Assembly (NCBI GenBank): GCA_947561395.2
Contig: OX387194.1
Span: forward strand, 22,058,048 to 22,122,047
Length of the DNA: 64,000 nt
Reading direction: 5' to 3'
Origin: Buxus sempervirens
Taxonomy: Eukaryota; Streptophyta; Magnoliopsida; Buxales; Buxaceae
The notes under the pieces are model-generated. The model saw only the letters and a program-made list of their open reading frames with translations, was not told the DNA's origin and searched no databases. Every line of letters begins with the position of its first letter. Position 1 is the first letter of the stretch. Both the position numbers and the translations under genes were made by a program. Of this stretch, positions 10,868 to 19,936 are shown in pieces.

Positions 10868-12284
10868 TCAGTTTTGAGAGCATACTCCTAGGGATTTCCT
10901 AAGAGTTTCAAATCTGTTTTGATCTAAAGGTTTAGTGAAAATATCAGCTAACTGTTTTTCAGTAGATATATATTCAATCATAACAGTTTTGTCTTCAATT
11001 AACTCTCTTATAAAGTGATGCCTGATGTCTATATGTTTAGTCCTTGAGTGTTGAACAGGATTTTTGGAAATATTTATGGCACTTTGATTGTCACAGAAGA
11101 GAATCATTTGATCCTGATCTAAACCATAATCAGATAGCATTTGTTTCATCCAAATTAGTTGAGTACAACTGCTTCCTGCAGCAATGTACTCTGCTTCAGC
11201 TGTACTCAGTGAAACTGAGTTTTGCTTTTTGCTTAACCAAGCAATGAGGTTATTACCCATATAAAAGCAACCACCAGAGGTGCTTTTTCTATCATCCATA
11301 CACCCAGCCCAATCAGCATCAGTGTATCCTGTAAGATATGGGTTTGTTTCTTTGGAGAACCAAATTCCCAGATCAACAGTTCCATTTACATACTTTATAA
11401 TCCTTTTCAAAGCATTTAGATGAGATTCTTTAGGATTAGCCTGATATCTTGCACAAACTCTAAAGATTAGCCTGATATCTTGCACAAACTCCAACACTAA
11501 AACTTATATCAGGTCTACTTGCTGTTAAGTACAGAAGACTTCCAATCATCCCTCTGTACAAGGTAGGGTCTATATCCTTCCCAGATTCATCTTTTCCAAG
11601 CTTTAAGCTAGTACTCATAGGAGTCCTAGCATGTTTTGCATGAATTAAACTGAATCTCTTGACTAGATTTCTTGCATATTTTGCTTGAGAGAAAAAAATC
11701 CCTTGTTGAGATTGATAAATCTGAAGTCCTAAGAAAAAATTCAGTTCACCCATCATACTCATCTCAAATTCACTCTTCATTAAGTCTCCAAAGGAATGAG
11801 CATGATTTTCAGAAGTAGATCCAAACACTATATCATCAACATAAATTTGAGCAATCAAAATATGCTTGGACTCTCTTTGAATAAAGAGTGTTTTATCCAC
11901 ATTTCCTCTCATAAATCTAGATTCAAGTAAGAAAGAGGTGAGTCTCTCATACTAAGCTCTAGGAGCTTGTTTGAGTCCATACAAGGCCTTGTTCAGCTTA
12001 TAAACATGTTTAGGATAATTTGAGTCCTCAAATCCTTTAGGTTGCTCTACATAAACTTCTTCATTCAGATATCTATTCAAGAATGCACTCTTAACATCCA
12101 TTTGAAACAGTTTAAACTTCAAATAGCATGCAATAGACAAAAGCAATCTCATTGACTCTAACCTAGTTACAGGAGTAAAGGTTTCATCAAAATCTATTCC
12201 TTCTACTTGGGTGTATCCCTGAGCAACAAGCCTAGCTTTATTTCTGGTTACTACCCCATTCTCATCAGATTTGTTCTTAAAAAT
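10868..12284 (-). pseudogene. Copia-1 reverse transcriptase and RNase H, broken
   Basis: The RT part includes QMDVKSAFL, LNKALYGLKQAPRA and the intact active-site IYVDDIVFG; the RNase H part includes WAGCMDDRKST and LSTAEAEYIAA, ending with IFTKPLDQNRFETL. A TAG replaces an expected Trp codon after KQAPRA (11952-11954). A 31-bp direct duplication (copies starting at 11436 and 11467) breaks the frame between ARYQAN and the rest, so RT and RNase H now lie in overlapping ORFs of different frames. Another stop, TAG at 12285-12287, separates this part from integrase. Inactive by inspection. Confidence 0.9.
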
Positions 12285-13457
12285 CTATTTGGTTCCTATC
12301 ACATTCAGATTAGAAGGTCTTTCAACCAATTCCCATACATTATTGCTAGTAAATTGGTTTAGTTCTTCATGCATAGCATTTAACCAAGATTCATCCAACA
12401 AGGCATCTTTATAAGATTTTGGCTCAAATTGAGATAAATAAGAAGAAAATCTTACCTCATTATGTAATTGATGTCTTGTTCTTACTCCATCAGAAATATT
12501 TCCAACAATTTGCTCAGTTGGGTGGTCTTTGAGAGTTTTTGTCAGACGAACAACTTCATTGCTTGTGGAAGCATCTTTGATTTCATCTTCTTCATCTACA
12601 ACCTGCAAGAATTCACAGTCAATTCCTTCATCATCTATTAACACATTAATAGACTCCATGACAACAGATTTTTGCAAGTTAAAAACTCTGTATGCTCTAC
12701 TTGAAGAGGAATATCCTAGAAAAATTCCTTCATCACTTCTAGAATCAAATTTTCCTAGATTTTCTCTGTCCCTTAAGATATAACATTTACTTCCAAAAAC
12801 TATAAAATATTTCAAGTTTGGCTGTTTTCCTTTCCAAATTTCATAAGGAGTTTGTTTCCACCCAGATCTGACATATACTCTGTTACTTATATAACAGGCA
12901 GTATTTATTGCTTCAGCCCAGAATTTTGTTGACACTTTCTTGGCTATCATCATGGTTCTAGCCATTTCTTGCAAAACTCTATTCTTCCTTTCCACAACTC
13001 CATTTTGTTGTGGAGTCTTAGGAGCAGAAAATTCATGATTAATTCCTTGTTCTTCACAAAACTTGGAAAACATCTGATTTTCAAATTCTGTCCCATGATC
13101 AGATCTTATTCTTACAATCCTCCCTATTTGCAAGTTCTTTTCAACTTGAATTTGACAGCACAATTGTTTAAAGCAATCAAAACATTCAGATTTTTCTCTT
13201 AGAAAATTTACCCAGGTGTATCTACTGTAGTCATCTACAGCAACAAAGATATACCTCTTTCCTCCAAGACTTTCAATCTTTGTAGGTCCCATCAAGTCCA
13301 TATGAATCAGTTCTAATGGTCTAGACGTTCCTACAATGTTGGTTTTCTTGTGTGTGGCTTTGATTTGCTTTCCTTGATTGCAAGGACCACACATTCCTTT
13401 CTTTTTATTATTCCCAAACTTGGGAATTCCTCTAACCAATTCAGACTTAGAGATTTT
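12285..13457 (-). pseudogene. Copia-1 integrase and linker to RT
   Basis: Encodes the end of the zinc-binding pre-integrase domain (CGPCNQGKQ), then the catalytic core with all three acidic residues visible: Asp in VAVDDYSRYTW, Asp in RSDHGTEFEN and Glu in NGVVERKNR. The C-terminal YEIWKGKQPNLKYFIVFG and GIFLGYSSSSRAYRVFN segments are typical of Copia integrases. Sequence upstream of KISKSELVRG in this frame belongs to the inserted LTR A3 and is not part of the protein. The domain itself is well preserved, but it is disconnected from gag-protease by the insertion and ends in TAG. Confidence 0.9.
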
Positions 13458-13660
13458 TGTAACGCCCCGGATCCGAGTCACATGAAAAACCCGTAACTCG
13501 TCTCCAGAGGTTATTATAAAACTCAGGATCGCAATATCAGAGTGAAGGAAAAACATGAATACAACAAAAACTATATAACAGAGTGCTAAAATAATCCCAA
13601 ACGAAAATAAACTCACATGACCAAGTAACTACCCGCAAGTATCGTCCTCTCCAGGAGCAG

Positions 13661-13705
13661 CTGAAAACAAAACAAAACAATACGGAATGAGATACGAATA
13701 TCCCA
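13661..13705 (-). other. Hairpin plus 3' splice-acceptor-like module in LTR A3
   Basis: Minus sense: TGGGATATTCGTATCTCA (13705-13688), seven pairs with one G-U and a TTCG loop; the 3' arm runs into CTCATTC. A TTTTGTTTTGTTTTCAG acceptor ends at 13661, and GCTCCTGGAGAGGACG follows. Confidence 0.65.
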
Positions 13706-14011
13706 GTGAGCAGCACATGCATGCACAAATACATTTATTTCAGTTCTAAAACATGCCACGATTATAACCATGTACAATGACGATAATACGCATATTCCGA
13801 ATAAGCCGACTAAACTTCAATAATCCAATTCATATCAGTGCGGGAAAACCATCAGGTAAATCAAGCAATAACAATCCGTTTCCAATCCCGAAGATATCGA
13901 TAAAATAATGATTAATTGGCAACAACATAGCAAATAAGCATAATTTTGTATCTCAAGATATAATTCCAGATATACCAATGTCACATAACACCAAGTCTTC
14001 TCATAACCATG

Positions 14012-14480
14012 CCCACGCCTCCAAATGTATATCCGGCCTACTCAGGGTTTTGGATATTGAAATGACTGCGTCATCCAATGCAGGCCTACTCCCCGGGTTT
14101 CTGCATTGACAACCAGACCTACTCAGGGTTCCTGGCTGCTCTACACCGGCGGGAGGTACAATACCCAATAATCGGTAAACAATATTCCATGAACCATAAA
14201 TACCAACAAACCAGCGAATAAAACATATCATGTCAAACCAAATCAAGTACCAACATTGGTCAATGTCATGACTATCGTTTAGTTGATAAATTAAATATGC
14301 CAAGTAGACACTCCACACCTCCATGTACACAGTTCCGGCCTACTCAGGGTTTCGGATACTCTGAAATGACGGCCTACTCAGGGTTTCGTCATCCAATGCA
14401 GGCCTACTCCCCGGGTTTCTGCATTGACAACCAGGCCTACTCAGGGTTTCTGGCTGCTCTACACCGGTCGTGGCAACACA
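14012..14480. repeat. Partial tandem duplication with CCTACTCAGGGTTTC subrepeats in A3
   Basis: Two related blocks begin near 14012 and 14313. Both contain several copies of GGCCTACTC(A/C)GGGTTTC, the segment TCATCCAATGCAGGCCTACT and GGCTGCTCTACACCGG. LTR A2 has a single such block (about 7097-7260), so the duplication is specific to A3. Confidence 0.8.
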
Positions 14481-15062
14481 CAAGGCCATGCAATTTCAAC
14501 AACCAACAATAACATCACATTACTAAGCTTAGACTCTGGATCCAGGACAAGCTAGACCAAAACAGTAAACATCGTATAATCTCGATTTCAATATCAAAAC
14601 AAAACCATTCATTCCACATCATGTAAGAACTCATCACAATTCATCACCTGTCCCTCTGGACCAAGCAGTACCTCAAGTACATTCAGTATTTTCTCATTTC
14701 CATAACACAAGTCATATGAAAGTAAAACTCAATCCATTCATACCAAAGAAAACCTTTCAATACGTATAAAGTTTCCAACAAGTGAAACCAGAAATACAAG
14801 AACTTCTCAATCAAAACAATGTATAGAACAAGGAAAAGTAACTGGTAACTCTTACTAGTTTGGTGTCCGGCACAATACTCATAAGTAACCTAAACTCAAC
14901 TTAAAACTCATAAGATGTTCACAAATTTTTCCTCTATTAATTTCATAGGCAAAATGGTTTCCCAGGTTCCTAACCAAGTGAATAGTGAAGTGGTTTAACC
15001 CCTAAGTAATGCAAATACCCTTGGTCAAATCAGAAATTCCATTTCGGTAAGCAAAATAGGTC

Positions 15063-15330
15063 TACCGCTCACCTATTGAGGTGGGCGCGAGGTGAGCGCC
15101 GGTCGGCGGTGAAGAAAAAGGGCAAAATCGACCTGCCGCTCACCCGACGCTAGGTGAGCGCGAGATGAGCGCGAGATGGGCGTGAGGTGGGCGCGAGATT
15201 CGCGCGAGATGGGCGCCTCGTTTTCTACTTCGCGCGAGATGAGCGCGAGGTGGGCGCGGGATCGGCGGTAGGTCGTTATTAACGGGGCGCCTACCTCCGA
15301 GGTGAACGCCGGTGAGCGCGAGGTGAGCGG
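15063..15330. repeat. GC-rich palindromic island in LTR A3
   Basis: Repeated GAGCGCGAG, GGGCGCGAG and GGTCGGCGG words in tandem and inverted arrangement. In LTR sense it lies about 300-570 nt downstream of the donor-like site at 15635. Confidence 0.75.
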
Positions 15331-15895
15331 ATACCCCCTGTGGTTTTCATTTCTCTGTTATTTTGAGATCTACATGACTGGCCGGTTTGTGAAGGTCTGT
15401 AACTACTCCAATACACTCCTAATACTCCCAGAAGACTTCCCAACCATATTTGGAATTAATCTAAACACTTTCATTTTCAATTATAAAACTCAATCCGAAG
15501 ACTCTGTTCATGTAACTTCCCGAAAACCAGAAACCAGAAAAACTCATACTATCAGTTGATATGTAAATCATGCATCAGAATAATCTCGAGAGAAACAGAA
15601 AACACAAATCCCAGTTGTAAATCAGTGCTACTCACCGTATGCGCTTAATCCCAGAACAACAGCTTCTTCCCCATTCGGCCGATCGCGATTTCCGGGTGCG
15701 CGCGAAGATGAAATGGTAGCCGAACAACTCCTCTGCTCGCGAGAGAGATAACCCGCAGAAATCCGACTCCAATAAACTCCTAGCAACTCTTGCGGTTCTC
15801 ATCTCTTCCCAGCGAAACCCTAATCGCCACAGTAGCCGCCCTAATTTCAGAGTAACAACATTCCCCCAAAACCCCGAAAATTTATATCAGTTACC

Positions 15896-15904
15896 TATTT
15901 ATAC
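15896..15904 (-). promoter_or_regulatory. TATA box of LTR A3
   Basis: TATAAATAG in minus sense, about 345 bp from the LTR start at 16247 and about 265 nt upstream of the donor-like site. Confidence 0.65.
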
Positions 15905-16252
15905 ACCGCGAGGGTTTAACCTAATTCACCATTTACCCTGGGAATCCCCTTTCTACCCCTCCTTAGTGTAGGGTTTTCCCGGATTTTAACCATTGACCCA
16001 TTTTTTATTTATTTTCGGTCCGAATATGACCTACGTATAAATATTTCCACCTCATTTTCTTTAACCCTAATGACCACAAATTTCTAGCAATAATAAAGTT
16101 GATTTAACCTGTACATACATCCATATGTGCATATACTTTTATTTTATCTACTGTTATTATTTGTTTATTTTTATTCTATTATTATTATTTCATTTTATTA
16201 TTTTATTATTTATTATTTTTTTTTCTACTCAAAACTGGGGTCTTACAATTTT

Positions 16253-18124
16253 TGACAAATCTCTATAGTTAATGTGACCAAGTCTTCTATGCCACAAATC
16301 AATTTCATTGCATATAGAAGATTTTAAAGAGCTTTCATTGTTTCCAATGATTCCATAACAATTGTCACTTGTTCTTACACCTATAAGAACAGTTCTACCA
16401 GAATTATCCAAAATTTTACATTCTTTTCTGGTAAAGTTGACAAACAATCTTGAATCCCATAACTGGCTAATACTAATTAAGTTTGCCTTCAAACCAGATA
16501 CAAATAACACATTCTTTAGACAAACTCCATTAGGACCAGTTACTGTTCCTTTACCTTTGACTTGGGAAGTGCTTCCATCACCAAATGTTACACTTCCACC
16601 AAAATATTCTTCAAAGGTACTAAACATAGACTTATGTCCACACATATGTCTTGAACAACTACTATCCAAGTACCACATGTTGACATCATGAACTTTCAAA
16701 GCTATATGAACCACATTTGCAACTAAGCAGTCTTTTCTAACCCAAATCTGTTTTTCATGTGTTTTCTGAGAAGTACCTTCATCAACAACTTGGGATTTTA
16801 AAGGAAGTTTCTTTGACAGATTTGTAACTTCCTTATTTAATGATTCAGTCAATTTTAACAAGGAATCAAATCTGTTATATAAATCCAAGGACTGACTTTG
16901 TTTTACTTTCCTCTTACTGTCAAAATATCCCTTGGGAAAACCATGCAAAACATGACACTTTGGTCTTATATGGCCTCTTTTATTACAATGATGGCACACA
17001 GGTATGAACCTGTATTCAGAAGAATCAAAATTTCCAGATTTGACAGTATTTCTAAACTGTACAGATTTAGATTTTTCAGATTTTGAAGATTTACCTGTTG
17101 AGCTTACTTCTCCAGTAGAAATTTTCTGTGAAAATTCCTTATTTTGATTACTTACAATCATTCTCTTTTCAGCAGAATTTGAGCTTTCAGGAACTTCCTT
17201 TGAAGTTGATTCCTCATCAATTTGATGATTTCCTGCAGAAACATTTGAAGCATTAGATTTAATTGAATTTGACAATTTCTCAAGTTCAATAACTTTACCT
17301 TGAAGTGCAGAAATTTGAGCTTCTTTTTCTTTTAATTTTTCAGTTTTTTCAGTCAAAGAAGTTACCAGAAAATTTTCTTTGACATGTCTTTCAAGTAACT
17401 TCTTGTTTATTGAATCTATTTCTGCACAAGCTTTATTTTTCTCTGTTTCTGACTCCTTCAATTTTTTACTCAGTTTCTTGACTTTCTTCTGAGCTCTATT
17501 GAATTCCTTATATAGCTGATTGTAGGCTTCTTGTAATTCTTCTTCATCATCTGATAAACTTTCTTTATTATCTCCTGCAATGTCAGAGATTGAACTACCA
17601 GAAGAAGATGAGTAAAAAGAATTGAAAGCAGTAAAATTAGCAGAAATATCCTCATCTGATTGTGAAGAATTATCAGTATTACTGTCATCCCAAGTAACCT
17701 GATAATTTGTCTTTTTCTTTTTATCCTTTGAGGGACAATCAGAAGCAACATGTCCAAATCCTCTACATTTATAACATTGAACTTCATCGTTCTGAGAAAA
17801 TTTCTTCTCCTTTCTTAGATCAGAAATTTTCTTATCAGATCTTCTATTAGATCTGTCCATGGATGATAAAGGATTAGATTGTCTCTTTTTAAACATTCTC
17901 TTAAACTTTTTAGCTAAGAGAACTAATTCATCCAGATCTACTTCAGAATTATCTGATTCTTCATTATTTACAGATTTTAGAGCTATTCCTTTACTCCTTT
18001 TAGGAATATTCAGATCTAGCTCATAAGTCTGTAAAGATCCTACAAGATCTTCAATTCTCATGGTATCCACATCTTTTGCCTCTTGAATGGCAGTAACTTT
18101 TGGTCTGAATTTTTCAGGCAAAGA
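16253..18124 (-). pseudogene. Copia-1 gag C-terminus, protease and pre-integrase
   Basis: The frame runs from just after an in-frame TGA to the A3 insertion. Visible parts in order: gag tail with a CCHC knuckle (CYKCRGFGHVASDC), an acidic and lysine-rich coiled-coil-like middle, a second CCHC-like motif (CHHCNKRGHIRPKCH), the protease around WYLDSSCSRHMCG, and the pre-integrase LWHRRLGHINYRDLSKI. The protease active site has Ser where Copia proteases have Gly in Asp-Ser-Gly, a likely inactivating change. The last residues in this frame (after SKI) are translated from A3. Confidence 0.9.
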
Positions 18125-18649
18125 TCACAAGATCTTTCTAACAACCTTGGATGTAGAGATCTTTTCTCCAAGGTTAAAGCTCGAATTAACAATATCCGAA
18201 AGTCTAGCATAAAATTCATCAAAGGACTCATTATCTTTCATGTATAGAGTTTCGAAAGATGTTGTAAGTCTTTGAAGTCTAGACAGCTTGACAGCTGAGG
18301 TTCCTTCATGAGTGACTTCAAGAATGTCCCAAGCTTCCTTACCTACTTCACATGAGAAAATTCTCCTAAATTCCTCAACACTTACAGCACAAAATAAGGC
18401 ATTCATTGCCTTGTTGTTCCATCCACATAGATCAGATTCAGCTTTACTCCACTGATCATGAGGTTTAGGCATCACAACACCTCCTTCTATTGTGATTTCT
18501 GGTGGATGATAACCATTACATACCGAGAGCCAAACACGCTCATCGATAGATTTCAGGTAAGCTCTCATCCTTGCTTTCCAGTAAGAATAATTGTTACCTT
18601 CAAATAATGGAGGTCTAGAGGCAGATCCTCCTTCTTTTCCAAAGTCCAT
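18125..18649 (-). pseudogene. Copia-1 gag N-terminal part
   Basis: Begins MDFGKEGGSASRPPLFEG and contains the hydrophobic and aromatic pattern NNYSYWKARMRAYLKS that opens many Copia gag proteins, then a helical region rich in Leu, Ser and Glu. The chosen ATG at 18649-18647 lies 46 nt downstream of the primer-binding site, the usual place for gag. The frame ends at TGA (18125-18127) and continues in the same frame in the next ORF, so the stop is a point mutation rather than the natural end. Gag would form the particle that packages element RNA in the cytoplasm; this copy cannot. Confidence 0.85.
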
Positions 18650-18694
18650 GCTATAGATCTAGATCACACTTTGTATAACAATTCAAAGTGAATA

Positions 18695-18707
18695 GGCTCT
18701 AATACCA
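18695..18707 (-). other. Primer-binding site of Copia-1 (initiator tRNA-Met type)
   Basis: Minus sense TGGTATTAGAGCC, one mismatch from the standard TGGTATCAGAGCC, two bases from the LTR end at 18710. Confidence 0.8.
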
Positions 18708-18709
18708 AT

Positions 18710-19829
18710 TGAAAGAGTAGGGGACTACTCTACAGGTCCACGATCTACAACAATTATGATCTTAACAATGCGGAAACATACACACAGAAATTATACGAGG
18801 AAACCTGAATCCAGATCCAGGAAAAACCTCGAGTCTATATGAGGCGACTAACCCTTAGAATCTCCACTATTGAATGAAAAGCAATTACAAAGGAAAACAC
18901 ACTTAACCTTTACAATTGAACTCACTCAACAGCAATCTACAGCTCGAATCCACGAACTGTAGCACAACTTGAATCCACAAGCTGCAATTCACGATCTATC
19001 CAGATCCACAGCTCGAATCCACGAACTGCAACACAACTTGAATCCACAAGCTGCAATTCACGATCAATCCAGATCGTAACAATCACCTCAGAGTCCACTG
19101 AGATGATCCAATGCAATAGGAATCCACCTATGCATCCATCAAGCTTGATCACCAATCCAGGAGATCATACGATCAAGTGAAGTTCCGAATTGAAGAAGAA
19201 TCCTCAAACTTCAATTCCAGGCGATCTCTCTCAGATCTCCCCCTCACTCGATCACCGACTCTCTAAAGACAAATTGATTGAATCTCGAACACCTCAAGAT
19301 TCAAATCGAATTGATCAAAAGAAAAAAGTCATTCCAAAAAGAATACAGCTCGTCTATTTAAAGAAGAAAACTCAGATCGCATCGAGCACTGGTGGCATCG
19401 CCTTGCGATCGGGGTAGACGGCTGGAAGCGAAGTCAAGTCCCGCTCAAATCCAAAAGAGTCAGTTAAGGGCGCGCTGCCAGCGCGCTTCTAGCAGGAGGG
19501 AAAGCGGCATGTGCACAGCTGATTTGTAGATTCTTCAATCTTGCTCTGCGCTACCAGCGGCGTGTCGGCGTCGCCTTACGAAGCCGGTACGCGTGCTTTA
19601 CTATCAAAGTGCTATTTCACTTATGCGCTGCCAGCGGAGTGGTAGCGGCGTTGTTCCTTGCAAGTGCCTTTACGAAATGTTCTTTCTTTAGAAATCTTTA
19701 CATTTCCTTGAGCTACCAGTGGCATGGTAGCTGTGTGGCAGCCTCACCTTCCTCTTTACTAAATTCACAGAATTTATATTTTGATTCTGCACATTTTGAA
19801 GATTATTAGAGGATATAATTTGTCAAACA
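18710..19829 (-). mobile_element. 5' LTR of Copia-1, about 1,120 bp
   Basis: The inner edge TG at 18710 (plus view TGAAAGAG) is fixed by the adjacent primer-binding site. The outer edge is proposed at 19829 (TGTTTGACAAATTATATCC in sense), where C3-like sequence begins. It contains a tandem duplication of about 68 bp (about 18940-19075, GCTCGAATCCACGAACTG) and, from 19380 to 19740, repeated GCTACCAGCGGC-like inverted words. A TTTAAATAG TATA-like box lies near 19350 on the minus strand. With no second LTR to align, the outer edge is an inference. Confidence 0.7.
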
Positions 19830-19863
19830 TTTGCCATATAAGGAGTGTGAACAAACAAGACAT

Positions 19864-19890
19864 CTTGTCCGTACATGGTGTACGGACAAG
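19864..19890. repeat. Perfect U3 hairpin of C3
   Basis: Arms CTTGTCCGTACA and TGTACGGACAAG, 12/12 paired, loop TGG; it lies 38 bp upstream of the TATA box. Confidence 0.85.
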
Positions 19891-19928
19891 GCTTGCCCCA
19901 TATCGTATATACAGACATGTTTGTTCTC

Positions 19929-19936
19929 TATAAATA
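19929..19936 (+). promoter_or_regulatory. TATA box of LTR C3
   Basis: TATAAATA followed by CAGCCCCTGC, with the usual C-family order hairpin, TATA, pyrimidine-rich leader. Confidence 0.65.

Larger units (their letters stand above)
13458..16247 (-). mobile_element. Solo LTR A3 (Gypsy-type, family A), 2,790 bp, inserted in Copia-1
   Basis: The plus-strand edges are TGTAACGCCCC (13458) and GGGTCTTACA (16247), flanked by a perfect 5-bp duplication ATTTT (13453-13457 and 16248-16252). Removing the block puts LSKI and SKSEL of Copia-1 pre-integrase next to each other in frame, which confirms the boundaries. In minus sense it holds a TATA box (15904-15896), a donor-like GTGAGTAGCACTG at 15635, a GC-rich island (15330-15063), a partial duplication of about 300 bp (blocks from about 14012 and 14313) and an acceptor at 13661. 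No internal Gypsy sequence is present, so it is a solo LTR left by LTR-LTR recombination. Confidence 0.95.
10868..19829 (-). mobile_element. Copia-1: decayed SIRE-like Copia retrotransposon, interrupted by LTR A3
   Basis: Order on the minus strand: 5' LTR (19829-18710), primer-binding site, gag with zinc knuckle, protease, pre-integrase, integrase, reverse transcriptase and RNase H ending at 10868. The long gag with coiled-coil-like middle and CCHC knuckles suggests the SIRE/Maximus lineage. Solo LTR A3 splits the pol frame at 13453-13457/16248-16252. No 3' LTR is recognisable. Defects include in-frame stops at 18125-18127 (TGA), 12285-12287 (TAG) and 11952-11954 (TAG), a 31-bp tandem duplication near 11436-11497 that shifts the frame, and a Ser for Gly in the protease DSG motif. 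It cannot make a functional polyprotein. Confidence 0.9.

Noticed and set aside
16362-16691. 109-codon plus-strand ORF
   Set aside because: Shadow of the Copia-1 gag-protease frame on the opposite strand.
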